Below the pieces are notes generated by a model. That model had not been told where the DNA came from. It did not search any database and worked only from the letters and a program-made list of their open reading frames with translations. The translations under genes were made by a program, and so were the position numbers. 64,000 bases of DNA from Linyphia triangularis. Lineage: Eukaryota > Arthropoda > Arachnida > Araneae > Linyphiidae. This document shows, piece after piece, positions 39,101 through 53,400 of this stretch. The stretch is from NCBI GenBank assembly GCA_963978545.1, contig OZ021724.1, positions 31,204,433-31,268,432 on the forward strand. Reading direction: 5' to 3'. Numbering within the stretch: the first letter of the stretch is position 1; each line of letters opens with the position of its first letter.

Positions 39101-41442
39101 AGAATTAAAAAAAAAAGTGTACAAGTTCGTTTATCGATAAAAATACCCAATGAAATATAAAAACATCAAATTGTTCGTTGTGAGTAAACAAATCAGTTAA
39201 TTTATTCAGCAAGTAACACATTTTAAATTGCTTTCGTAACACCGCTGGCGAGCCAAAGGTGTCAAAACCTAGCATACAAAACACTTCCACATAAACTCGA
39301 TGGATCCGACCTCTACGAAACATATCAGAACACATACCCCCACCCGAGTTCTTCTCCTCCATTATATATTTTTTCCTTTCCAAAACTGCCTGACCTCCGC
39401 CGAAAAGTGACCCGAGCTACATACCATACACCTCAACTCGGACGCTCCTACCATTGTTGATGTCTTTTTGTAGTCTCCCCCTACCTACTGTCTGCCTTCC
39501 CTCCTAATCTATTCCGTTATGCCTCTTCTTACACAACCCATCCAGCATGCTGCCTTTGAACGCCATATCACGAGCGAAATTCATTCGTGACGTGCTCTGT
39601 TCCAGTGAAAAAGAAATGAAATAATAACAATAATCCCCTTCAAGAACCTCCGCCTTTAAAGGTCTTATAGTCTTGACGTTTCAAAAAGAGCTAGTAGCTT
39701 ACGGGAATTAAGACATAAACCCCTAAAGGTCTTATTTTCTGCTGAGTTGAAGTCAGAATTGTCTTTGAGGAGGGTGACATTAGCATTTTCATCTTTCCAA
39801 TTAAGCTACAATGGAATGAAGGTGACTTAATAAACTTGACATGGTCACGAGTTGGAGAGTGACGAACACGCAAGCAACTTTCGCCCTGTCTAGTCTCTTG
39901 CCAGAAGTGGCTGACGTTACCAGAGGAACAATTTTTAGACATCTTTTGCACAAATCATAAGTCTTTATGTCTAATTTTAATGGTGGATATTATCTTGTGG
40001 AATTAAGACTTAAACATAACGGTCTTACTTTCTTCCGTCGTGCAGAGAGTAAAGACAATACAGGCATTGATTAGCATTTCTATCTTCCCAATGAAGTTAC
40101 AATGTAATGGCGGTGACTCAATAAATTGGATATGGTCACGAGTTTAAGAGTGGCGAACACGCAAGCAATTTTCGATGCGTCTAGTCTCTTGCCAGAAGCG
40201 GAGCTACAAGACCAGAGTGACAAATTTTCTTTTAACTTCTCCAAGCATTACTTTTATAGTCAAGACGTCAAAAGGAGGTGGTAGCTTAAGAGAATTAAGA
40301 CACAAACCCTGTCATACTTTTCAATTAAAACTATCATGCTATCAGTCAATTGAAAGTAAAAGCAGGTCTATAGCTAAGAAACCTTTTTAACAAAATAAAA
40401 GGCAAGTTGTTGAGAAAAACGGGCACATTTTTTTACAAGTCAGGAAACCGTTGATTTTTCAATGTCTGTCTTGTTATGCATTCCAAACATTCTCCAAAAC
40501 TCAAGAGAACGTGCAAGAAGAATAAAACGCTTTCTTCGCAACTTTTTCTTCTTCTTGCGCCTCTTTTGGTACCAAGATTGTTTTTCTCGATGGTATATTT
40601 TTTTTATCATCGAAAGGCGTTTAAGGAAAAAGGTTTAAGATCAAGATTCGTCCGATTTGTAGTCTTTTTCTTTTTTTTTACGTGGCTCCTAAACAAATTC
40701 GCAACACGTCCAGCATTGTGATACAGGATCTTAAAAATATTCACTTAGGACAACTGTTTTACTCAGCAGAATAAGGCCGTTTTTTGCGTCAACTTTGGGA
40801 AATATCGTTGTTTGTTTGGATAGCAGTTTTAGTTCGTGCCACTTCACTTGATTATTTGAAATTTACACTAATAATAGGTAGTTAAATAATAGATTCACAT
40901 CAGAGGAAATAATCAAGCAAAATTTTAAATGAAATTAAATTGTATAATTAAAATTTCATGTGTTAAAAAAGATTGCATGCAACTCAAAAAGAGGAGAGCT
41001 GTTTACAAAAGCTACTAAGAAAGGTAAATATAAATAGCAAGAAACAATCATACTAATTTGTCAGTGGAAGAAAGGGAAAAGTAAGTTATTCTTGAAGAGA
41101 ATAATTTAAAAAAAAAAAAATTAAACATCAAATACCTCATTTAAAGAACATTTTTAATGAACCCAGTTTCTTTTCTTTATTAAAACACCGACGGCTAACG
41201 ATTTCCAAACATTCAAACGTACTCAACTAAATAAATAGCAGACATCGCAAAGTGACTACAGATATTTCCAAAAGTATGTTCAACTCGTCCAGGGCAACAT
41301 GGTCGAAGAAGAAAAGAAAAAAAGATTACAAACCCACACAAAAACGAAGAAGCTAATTACTTTATCAATACTATCGGGACTCATTAAAAAAAATGAAAGA
41401 ACTTGGAATGATGAGTTTGATATTGATTCACTGTCAAAGGAT

Positions 41443-41484
<42 letters not shown>

Positions 41485-44400
41485 CATTCCTTTCGCCTTT
41501 TCAGAAATCCCCTCCTCCCATACTTACTTTACTCTTTCATTTCGAGAAATTAATTTTTACGTTCAACTTTACTATTATTATAATTATTCCAGGAGAAAAG
41601 TGACGAGGAAGATACATTAAATGTGTTACATTATTTTTCTCGTTTGATGTAACTGTCTTTGCCTGTCCATTTGACTATAATAAAAGATGGTGTATTTATT
41701 AACAGTGTGTGTATAATTAATCGCAAAAGGTAACAATAGCCACTTCACTTGCGTCTTACTAACATGGAAAATAGGGTTTATTTTTTTCATTAGAAGGAAG
41801 AGTGAAATTAATTCATAAAACCAAATATGAGAATATAATAAACACTTATATATAAATATTAGCATATCCCGATTAGGACAATACTGGTGGCATAAATTAA
41901 AACTGATGTTAATGAATTTATTCTTCAGGTATCATTGTTTAATGATCTCAGTAATACGCATACATTTTTCATTAAATTATCTCATCCGTGCTACCAAACT
42001 ACTGACATAATTCAAAATTCTTCATTTTGAGGGTGTATCTGAATCAGACTGTATTTGAAGTCGGTTGGTTGTTTTCAGATTATCTGGCGCCGTCAGCAAC
42101 ACTAGGGCTATAATGCGCCGAAACATTCGACATTTGACAAGCCAACATACTTTACTTACACCGGACTCGAATCCGCAACCTCGTGGTCTAGAGGCTAGCA
42201 AGCTAACCACTATACCGTTTGGTCGGCTGAAGTCGGTTGAACGGCATAAGATTGTTTACAAGTTGAAACTGACTTAAGACGTTGTTCCAGTTTCAAGTTC
42301 ATGTCATGTAGTCTGTGATTCTGTAAACACTTTAACTCAAAAATGAAGAATTTTGCCTTATGTCACTTTTATATCAAAGATGCGATATATTGATTACTAA
42401 AGACTACAAACGCATCTAAATAAAATTTTAATTACGAAAACCCTGCTTTCAGTTCCCAGGTAGAAAATGCAGAACTTGACCTTAATCTCTACAAGACACT
42501 TTTAGTACGCATAGAATATATTAGCAAGTATCACTTTAACTCAGTAATAAATTTATCGATACACTTTTCATATGTATTTTTTTTTTTTTTTTTTATTCTT
42601 TTCTTAAAATAAACAGATAAAAAAAATTACCAAGAGCCGAGCACTAAGTTTGTCACTATTAAATCCATCATAGTTTTGACAGGCGGTCCTTATCGGAGTG
42701 ACAGTTTATTTATGGCGGACAAGAAGACACTGGCAGTGGCGCGACTATTTTACGACATGCCCTTAGATTAAAAAGACTTCATAAATGCGGGGCTTAACTT
42801 TACCTTACTCTAGATATATATGCGTGTCCTTCAAGATAACAGTGTCCAAAACTCTGCGGAAAAAAAAGGGGGCTTTTTTTTTAGGTCAAGCATGTTAGAT
42901 ATCCGGCTAAATATATATATTTTTTTTTATCCTTTTTTTTGGAGATAGGCGTTTCAGCTAAAGTGCCTGTGCAACATATCGTGTGATGGACTGTTATAGG
43001 GTTTCGGTTAAAAGGCGAATGAAGTCGTGTAATAGGAAAAGAATGTGATATTTATTTTGCGGTTTAAGGGGCGTTACCTGATAACTGGGGAGCTTTAAGA
43101 TTTTGTTTCAAGAATCATTTGGAGGTTTGAAAGGGAAGGTCTGATTTTGGATTGGAAGAAAGTTTTATCCTTGCCATCCCTTCTCAAATGCACAGTAGAT
43201 GAGACTGAAATGAGGTAAATTATTATTAAGTACAATTTGATAATTTTACAAAACAAGGAGGTGAAATAAAATAAAAAATTTCAGTTGAATAAATTAGAGG
43301 ATGGATTGTTCATGCGCCCAACGACTTATACTTGTGCATAATGACGACTAATCAGGCCAGGACCTACAGCTTAACGTGGATTCCAAACCACAACGAACAT
43401 TCATGCATAACCCGGGATCCGAACCAAAAACCTTTGGCATGCGAAGCCAGAGCACTAACCACACAGTTTTTAGGTGAATTGAATAAATAAGAGGGAAAAT
43501 ATATCTAATAATTTAATTTAAACCAAAATCTGATTAATTTAATAATAATGTCTTTTTTTCTCTCACTCAAGCCAAACATCAGAATGAAAGGGAGAAGAGG
43601 AATTCATCTCAAGACAGATGAAATAAATACGTATAAAATGTAAAAATATTTAGATTCGCAGTGAAAACCGCCCATCCACATTAAAAAGAAAACTCACTTT
43701 TCTTTTCCAACCATGCAAGATTTGAAAGCCTTTTATGCTTGGGTAATAAACTTTTTTTTTTTTTAAAGATAAGCAATATTTTCATTACTGAATACACTGC
43801 ATAGCATCTCTTAAGTACGTCCGAATAGATACGCCAAAACGAATGCCCCGTGAAAGCTGTCAAAGTTTACCCTCGGGAAATGGCAACGGTCGCGATTTGT
43901 CGTTCGCGATGCGCTTCCGTTTCTCTCATTAGCATATAAATTACCTTTCACTCCAAAATGATTTCCAATATGTAAAAAAAAAAAGAGCATGAAAAAAAAA
44001 AAATTCTGCTTCGATTTTTGCTTAGTATTTACAAGGGATTTTTTCCTTCACTGACTTCGCCTTAATCATGTCGCTAGAAATACACATAACTCGATTTTAA
44101 CAAGTGAAGCAAGTCAACATTTGTCGGCATTCTTGAGCGGCACTAATTAGTAATTGTTTTTAGGCTGGTTGGTTTAGGTTCATTTATTATTAACATTATT
44201 CATTTATCACCTGGCGCATTACACAGTTGCTATTTTAGGGACAATTACCAGAAATATTAAATTTAAGTTTTAGCCGAAGCCACATTTGAAGATATTATAA
44301 CAATGGTAGTTACTTCAAATCATGATTATGAACTATTACTTTCACTTTTTGGTAAATAAAAAGAAGCATCAATAAGCTTATTTTTAATTAATTTTAGGTA

Positions 44401-47400
44401 GTGGGAGGACAAAGGTCATTCATTGTTTATAATTTTAAAAATATATATATATATAACCTAGTCGATGTCATATTGAATTATAATCATCGTAAAAGAAGAA
44501 AACGAAAATTGTTGTAAGATATCAACACTGAATTTATGCATAACGTTATTCGGAGGGGTGGTTGGTTTTTTCGTCTGTCAAAACTTGTGGCCACAGTCAA
44601 AAACGCACGCGAATACTCAAATTTCATCAGCTAATCACAATAAAAAAAAAATTCTCCCCATCAGACATTGCGAAGAGCAATCGCCTGTGACGTCTCCACG
44701 CATAAAGCCCATCAATAATAAATTAAATTAAACTCTAGCTCACTAATATGTGATTATTTCCCCAGATTATATTGTTATTTATTCGCTACAGAAAGCTTAA
44801 TTAATGTTACACCACTATCGAAATAAACAGACAGAACGCCGGAAGCAACATTACTTTCCTAATATAAGTAAAACACTTCACTGGCAAATGGGGGAAAAAA
44901 TGACATCTACAGCCAAAAAGAATAAAACGCATTAATTCATTTCACCCAATGCATGAATAAAATGTCGACCTGTTTTGCATTTTTAGTCCATTATTCCTTA
45001 TTTCAATTTATAGGCACGTCTCGATTTCCCCTCCGATTCCATATTTCGGTTTAAGTTGTATTCGGTTGAGTCACGAGAGGACGTGTGAAAAACGAATAAT
45101 GAAATCGACAAAAGATGTGATTTTTTTTTTTTTTTTTTTAAATAAATTCATATTAGGATTTGCTTTCTTTAAAGATTTGTGAATGGACCACAAAATGTTA
45201 AAGCAGTCAGTGATGGAAGAAAAAAATAGTTATTGCTCATATCATCAGCTTAAATATTCATCTGAATTAAGTCTAATGTGACCAACATAAAAAGTACTTC
45301 TCATGTGCTAGGTATAATACAATAGGTACAAATTCAATAATTAATTTTCTATTCTGAAAGAAAACGACAATATATAGCAGTTGAGGAGAAATCGTAATTC
45401 GAAAATACGATTACTCTTGGCAAAACATGATATTCAATCTATTCTCTAAAGGATTGATTACCTAACATCAAAAAGGATAGCCTCAACTTTCTTTTAAATG
45501 TTTCATATGGTTGACCTTATGGACTTAAAGTTTTTGACTTATGTTGATTGCTAGAAATACGCGAAATAACCAAATATATGAAATTTTCGATATATATATA
45601 TATATTTTAATGATAGAAACTGGTATTTCAGAAAAAGTGGTTAAACGCGATTTTAAAGTAGAACAGTCTAAGACTAGAACGAGACATAGCTAAGCCACAG
45701 AGATCTTCGGTGTTTCGCAAATATTACCATTTTAAAAGAATTTAGCGGATTTTACAACAGAAAAACTATTCTTAGTTCGAGATTTCTCTGTAGGGTTTGT
45801 GGTGTCACGATTACATAGAGAACATTCTTTCAGACTTTAATAAACGTACTTAGTCCAATTCACAGAGCCTAAAAATATCTTCTTGAAGAAGAACCTACAA
45901 TATTTGTGAAGTTTTTTTTCTGTGTGTGTGTGTGTGTGTGACTTATCCGAAGGGGAAAGAAAACAACTTTTTTAACGCCGGTGGAAAAGATTCCAAAAAC
46001 AAATAAAAAGCAAAAACAAAAGCTGGAAGATGAGAACGAAAGACTTTTCATCAGAGTCGAACCAAACATGCTTTTATCTCGTGAGGAAAACAGAAAGAAA
46101 AAAAAAATGACGTATTTTCGAAATCCAGACTCTCGGAATTTCTCCCACTCCTAACACTCAGTTTTATTATTACGCTTTTATTTCCTCGCAGGAAAGCCGT
46201 CCGAGATGTGTTTTTTACCTTTCGTTTCATTTGCATTTCCGAGTAAGATATCAATCTTTTGACGTTGAACGTATTCTCGGGTTTTTCTTCCGCCTCGCCT
46301 CTCCACAATTTACTTCTTGGCCACAAAAATTTCATCCACCCCCGCGTAAAATTCAGGGGTTGTTTAAAAATTGTGAATAAAAACTGGAGAAATAAGCCGG
46401 AATTTAGTACGATGCTGTCTTCATTAAAGAGGAACGCTTGTTATATTTTCTACCATGTGAAATTTTAGTTGTTTAGGTTTTGGGTTGAAAACCCAAACAA
46501 TTTGAATTTCATAAAAGTAGGGTATTTGATACTTCATAACATTATATATGGTAGGGAAAAAAAAGTTCTAATTTGAATTCTAAATTTAAAGCTTAAACCA
46601 AAAAGGAAATACAATTATACTAGTGAAAACGGATACTACGTTTTATTTAAAAGCTGTCCAAAAGAGGATTATCATGGTCACGATTCAAATTTTCAACGTT
46701 AATGCCATTTGAATGACAGTTTTTGTGATCGACGCCCTTAACTGCAACCTTTTGAGTATTATACATTACTTTACACATTACGAATGGCAACCCCAAAAAA
46801 AATTTAGGAACCATTAAAGTAAATAGTAGGCTATATCTTTCGAATGTTTAATTAAGATTCAGATAGAAAAGCAATAGGATATTCGTCAAGCACCGCGGGT
46901 TGAGTCAAAATATCTAATATCAGAGAAAAACTTTTCGGGACATTTGACACATGAATAATGTATACTAATATACCAAAATCCCAATATAAGTTAACTTTTT
47001 TTTTCACTGATTCTCAAAATGGCAACTCATTCCAAACGCATTAAGGCATAACGACAGGAACTCACCCGCAACTGATGCCCAACTAATTCGGTTATCCATT
47101 TCGCCTCCATTACAAAACAGCGTTGATATATTTCCAGTCACAACGCATCCCAACTCCAATACCAAAAAATGCCACTCTTTAATCACCCAGAAACAGCTCT
47201 TGCACACAAACTTCACTCCTCTCTCTGCAGAAACCTCAAAACGCGACCATCCAAAAACGGACCAGCAAAGCAAAGGCCGTAATGACAGAAATCAATCATT
47301 CAAATTAAGTTTTCCCACCGGCATTTATCACGGATCCGTAACCTCAACGGGATCCGCAAATAGATCCGAACATACATCAAGTGTAAACATGGAATCTTTT

Positions 47401-50400
47401 CGGGCTAAAATTCATTAATCAACAATCGCTCCGCGAACCGTGGTAGCCGGATGCTAATTACGTGTCAAATCGGAAAATCTAGTGATCACAGTTAAAACTT
47501 CTCTGATCCTGGTTTATTACTATATTTTGGGAGTATCGCTCCTTCATTATTAATATCTCATTACGAGTTGTCGATAGGGCAGGAATGCGACAGGCCTCCA
47601 GAAATGCCAGGATGCGGCGATTCTGAGCGGAGAGGGACTGTACTTAACATACACAATGGTGGACTTGAGGAATATGCTATGTAACGCGAATTATATTCAT
47701 TTCTCGATTATAATTTAAACGTGTACAGCTGCACAAAATCACAGGCGATTAGTCGATTCTGTTCAAAGGGAATTAACCTGGATTGACTGATATACCCGCT
47801 GACATTTAATGTAATCTGGCAAACTGAAACGTCATTGTTGAATGACTAAACATTTGGACACTGGTCGCCTGTTTGTGAATCGTTAATTTATAGCGGTTGA
47901 ATTACTATAGGGAAGCATTATGCTCTGTTTAGTTAGTTCACTGATTTCACGGTTAATTAATTTAGTTTAACATTTTACCATTCATCAACTTGTTTGATAA
48001 GCTTAACAATAAATTGTAAGGAATCATACCCAATTGCATAATATTGTAAGATTAATTTTTTCCTTCAGGACACAAATCAGTAATAGCAGATAGCCGCGAT
48101 TGTAAAAAAATCGTCTAATAACTATTGGTACCTATTTAATCCTACAAAATGCTGAGGCATACCCAGGTCATTATCATAATATCATATCACTCAACCCTTT
48201 GTTTAATCAACAGATTTAACTCTCGCCCCTAGAGCTGAATAATAATCTGAAGGGGAATTGAAATTGAAATTCATTGCCCATCAGCCCCCCCCCCCCCCCA
48301 GATCAACAGATCAAACCCCTTGTCACGTGAAAAATGAACTCTTTGAAATTGCGTACTCAAATTAATATCATCGAACTCCCATCTGGCTCCAATACAAACA
48401 GGTGACGAAAACGATGCTGCAGAGGGGAGGGGGGGGGGCTGCTTGGTTGGTAGAGGGGTCAACACCCACTCAATCCTTCTACAGCCAGGGGGGTGCCGTG
48501 ACCCAGTGACGTCACTTAAAGGGGTCCCAAAGGATTAGGATGATCCATCTCTTTCCAAAGTGCCCTGGAGCAAAACGTCTGATGGATCCCACGGACTAAC
48601 CCACCCTTTTTGTGGATTCATTACTAATTTGGAATTCAGGGGCAACAATTCGGAAGGGAAAGGGGTTATTTAGGGAAGTGTCAAGGGAGAAAAAGTGTCT
48701 CGAGGAGAGAGAAAAATTATTCATTTGCGAAGAGGAGAGGGGGGAGGTGGGAGTATTCAGTGTGTGGTATTTGTTCAGAATACCCTTTTACACATTCGTC
48801 AGTAAATTGCCATGATTAGAAGACTTCTTTGACAACGAATAAATAAGATATTGTAATAAAATTAAAAAACTTTACTAAGTAATCTACAATTCTCTTTCGA
48901 AGAAATTTTATGTCCAAGATTTTTATTAAAAGAACAATGTCTAAATGGTAGCTTCTTTTTTGTAAGACGGATAAAAAATCCTAAAAAATAAAAAAAAAGT
49001 GTCAGGACGGATCTCCAAGAAATGCATTTCGTGCAACTGCTCCAAAATATAATTTATTGGACCAATTTACTCATCCTTTTCACAATCGCTTCGGTCTCTT
49101 TAAACGTTGAATACTTACCGCATATAATTGAAGACAAGTATTTATCACTTAAGTCCATTGATTTTTATTCCAACTGAAACTTTTAATCCACAACTCACCG
49201 ACACGGAGAAGGACACCCGCGGTAGAAAATTAAAATTTCATTTTAACCCTCCTTTTAATATATTCATCTCTCTGCCCATACAATTCCCTAATCCGTTGGC
49301 CAACAATTCCGAGCGGAGCTAGAGCCCTCTTGGGATACGTTGTCACTTCAGTTTGCCTTCTGCCGTGTGTCTTTTCTGTCACAACCCCACTCTCACTCTT
49401 TCCCTTTCTATTAAATAGCCCCGGCTGCCTTGCGGCACCACAGCATTAATGGGCAATGTCAACTTTCATTAGGCCAGCGTCATAAGCGATGGTTGAAAAG
49501 CATAGTGTCCCGTGAGGGTTGCGTGAACGTGAGTTGGAATAGGGATGAAAGGGGGGGTTGGCCACAACCTTCTTTTTTTTATGTTCGAATGGTACGCAAT
49601 AGACAGGACAATATCTGCAAGAAATGGATATTTACGAAAGATTTTATTCAACGGTAACGATATCATGCTTTGACGGTTTCTTACCTTTTCAATTGAGTGA
49701 TGTATTAAACTGGTAATCATTAACATGGAAAAATAGGTTTATATAGGATCTTTATTCTTTATCACACTTTATATATAGCTTTTACATCCGATTTATAAAC
49801 ATCCAAAAAAAACAACACATGCCCATTGATTTTCAGCTGCCTCTTATTTCGGTTTGTGAACGATCCCTTTCGGTGTTTCAAAACCGCATGATTTTGTATG
49901 CAAATTAATGTCCATTTGTCACACAACCAAACAAGATACATTCATCAAGCAAACGGAATAACTTTCCATGGGATATGCTGCTCACTGAAAGCTGTATACT
50001 TCACGACTGTTATCAGGACTGCATTGCATTACTTTTCATGTGGCTTTTTTTACAGCAGTTATTAATATATAGCCGCCCAAAACTTGAAATCATTTCTATG
50101 CTTTCGAAAATATTGGGACTTCTCAATCTCAATACTGGATTAGATTATACCTTTATGAATGTTATTTCAAAAGAGAAAAACAATCTATGTAAAAGTTGAT
50201 GAAAGTAAGTTTGACTAGCTTGAAATTGCTTAACAGGAAGAATCTAAAAATATCTTTAAACTTCATCGCCCCACGGGTTATCACAATAGATTAGAATATA
50301 AACAAATAAATCGATACATTTCGGCGTGCTGCCGCCAGATATCTTCCAGTACAAAAAAGGGCATATAGATTACAGGGAATAATGAGAGTGAAAAATGATG

Positions 50401-53400
50401 CGCAACTTCATTGAAGAAACATTTTTCAACGCGCTTAATCTTTTTCTTTTTTTTTTCCAATCTTTTAATAGACCATCAACCTGTCTCCGAAGCCATATTT
50501 TCAGCGTATCCTTTGACAGCATTGCTTTGAGATTTTATCACCAGTTAATAAGGAGATTTTCGAAGCACAACTTTCTTCTCTCAGCGTTTATGTAGCTCAG
50601 TCATTTCGGCCATCTGTCCGCTTTTCATAATTTTATGGGACTGCTGATCCGACGAATTTGGACGCAATTTTATGATACGAAGCTTAGCTATTATTTTGCA
50701 TTTTGTTCCGTATAATGTCGCGCTGTAATCTAGTTTCAATTGATATTGCAACATAAATGAAGTTCAAACAAATGAAAAGAAAGAAGACTCTTTCTCAACC
50801 TGTCTGAAAGACGAGACAATTTTCGGTTCGATATTTTTAAATGGCCCTTTAGGAGACTTACTAGAAAAACATTACCTATCTAACCTACATATCTCTCAGG
50901 AGAATCCACTAACTGACATAAGGCTCTGAACAAAGACCAAACTGAAGCATTCCTTCAGAATTTCCAGAAAGACGATGGATGCGATAACTACATAATCCTA
51001 GCGAGGGATCTCGGGTTATTTTAAAAGAGACATGTCACCCAACCAGATTCTTCTATGTGTCGAAATACATCATTTCCGCGCGACACGATAATGCCAGATA
51101 AAAGCGGGATATTCATCACAGTAACGACGAAAGGTGCAAGAAGCAGAAAGTAAAACGCCACCAAAAAACTGGAGTCCTCCACTTTCACACAGCAACTCTC
51201 TGGAGTTACGGCTTAAATCAATGTTTTTGGGTGCCACAAAAAGGTGATTTAGCGTTTCCACATGCTGGCTACTATTTTTAAATTCTTTTGACGGCAAGTG
51301 AAAATTTAAGAACATTTAGTGGCAACACTCGTTCCTGAGAGAAAAATACCACTTAATTCACGGCTGAGGTGATAAGTTACAGCGAAGCCGCTTTGAGTTG
51401 TCACTTTAATCTTCTAGGCGAGTTTTTTTCCACTACTCGATACCGAATGGTGGATGCTTCGTAGAGTTCTTCTAAAGATAGAAACGAAGAGACATGGCAG
51501 GAGTTTTGTTGTCACTACGCAAAGAAAGCAGAATGTGACGCTGTAAAGTTGTCAAGGGGGATTATATCCGGAGTATAAATCCATGCTGGAAACAAAAGAA
51601 TATTTGATTTATAACGATCTTCAGTTCGGGTGCAGCCCTGGGGATCCATTCAAGCTGAGAATAACGCAAAGAAAGATAGTTCTTCCAAGTGTCTAATGAC
51701 AGACTGCACTGTCGCTTGGACAGACAATGTTTCAAAAGAGAAACTTACAATCTAACCCATGGGACAAGACGTTTTTTTTTTTTTTTGCAAAGTTAAAAAA
51801 GTTATCGCTGTTAAAACTTTTTTTTCTTCCCAGACATTTGTGTTTAGAAAGGGAAAACCCCGGAAAGCTCTCATAAGGCATCCCAACAATCAACACGGAA
51901 GTATCTGTCGGAATCGCCGACGCATTTACTCGATTTTGATCTTGCAGGAGCGATGACCACAATCAGACTTCGATCCCGCTCAACCATGTTGGAAACAGAC
52001 TGTTGTTAAACTTTAGTATTTTGATACACTATTTAAATGTCTGTTACGGATACTGAACTCGTCAATAGATACAAGGAAGCCAAAAAATAGAGAAGGAAAA
52101 TTAACCACAACAGAACTACTCGTTTCTCACAAAATATAAAGAGATACAGCACATCGCATGGGCTCAATGTATTTAGTAAGAGGACACCCAAGTATGAATC
52201 TTTAATTTGTTTTAATTTATGCGGGGAAGGGGGGAATCCAGCACCAATACTGGGAATAGAACTATGCCTCCACGAAATTTTAACATCACTGAACTGCAAT
52301 GTATTCTGTTCAACGTTGAGAGGTGGGGGGGGGGGGACATTAATTACACAGCTGAGAGAACAATAGAGGGAGGTGGGAAGAAGCAATTGCTCGTCTACAA
52401 CAAGAGGATAGGAGAGGAAGGACTTATCCTAATTTGCATGATCGTCACCCCCCTCCTCTCTAATCAGTCATTACATTCAACCACCACCCTCTCCAAATAT
52501 TCGATCTGGATACAAAGAAAAGTCTACGATCTTTTTAATTTGCTCCGACACGTAGCGTAATCTGTTACAGCAACGAGGGCTTCCTCCAAATGAGCCCCTT
52601 TTAAAGTGGCAGGGAGGGAAGGAACGAATTTGATGAACAATCGGGACTACAAGGGTCTTCAGTCTTTTTTTAATTTCATTAAGGGAAGATTTCAGCGAGG
52701 TTGAAAAGAATCCGAGACGTGTTGTGCATTGAGTTGTGGGGATATGGCTTCATTAATGCGCAGGGGGACTTCAGTACATAAAAAAACCTATGAAGAGTGA
52801 ATTTTCTTCCCGCCTCTTGAATGCACCAATCGAAAATTCCGCCAACTTTTTCTCATTATAATTAGACAGAACTTGACGTACAGACCCTGTTATTTTATGA
52901 AAAAATACTATTGAGAAATCAGGATTTAAAAGGATTATAGTTAAACGCAATTTGGGCTTCAGGCGATAACTAATATACCACGGTTAACAAGATATACGAA
53001 GAATTAATATTTTCGATCATCTTAAGACATTACTTAAAATATAAAATTGTTAGAAAAAAATTCAAATCCGCTTATTACTTAGTACGTATCTTAGACTTCA
53101 CACGTTTAACTGATGATATACTTCAAAGAAATCACTAAGTACAAGAAATTGTTTCAACTCTATTTAGCATTTGAGCAATTAGAAGATATTGTATTTCAGT
53201 TTAATGGTATAACAATTAAAATATCTTCCCAAGGTCAAACTTCTTCACCAGTTCAAGTACCAAATTTCAATTAACTCTTTTACAACGAACACAAACTATC
53301 GTATTACAAAACAAACCTTGCAGTTATTAACCAAGACAAGGGGTAATAATTCACATCAATGTCCAAACCAATGCGATCAAGCATTCTCTTTAGTCCGAAA

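Noticed and set aside
42150..42225. Functional tRNA gene at the SINE head
   Set aside because: A- and B-boxes are present but the acceptor stem does not pair and the whole unit is bounded by a target-site duplication, so it is a retroposon.
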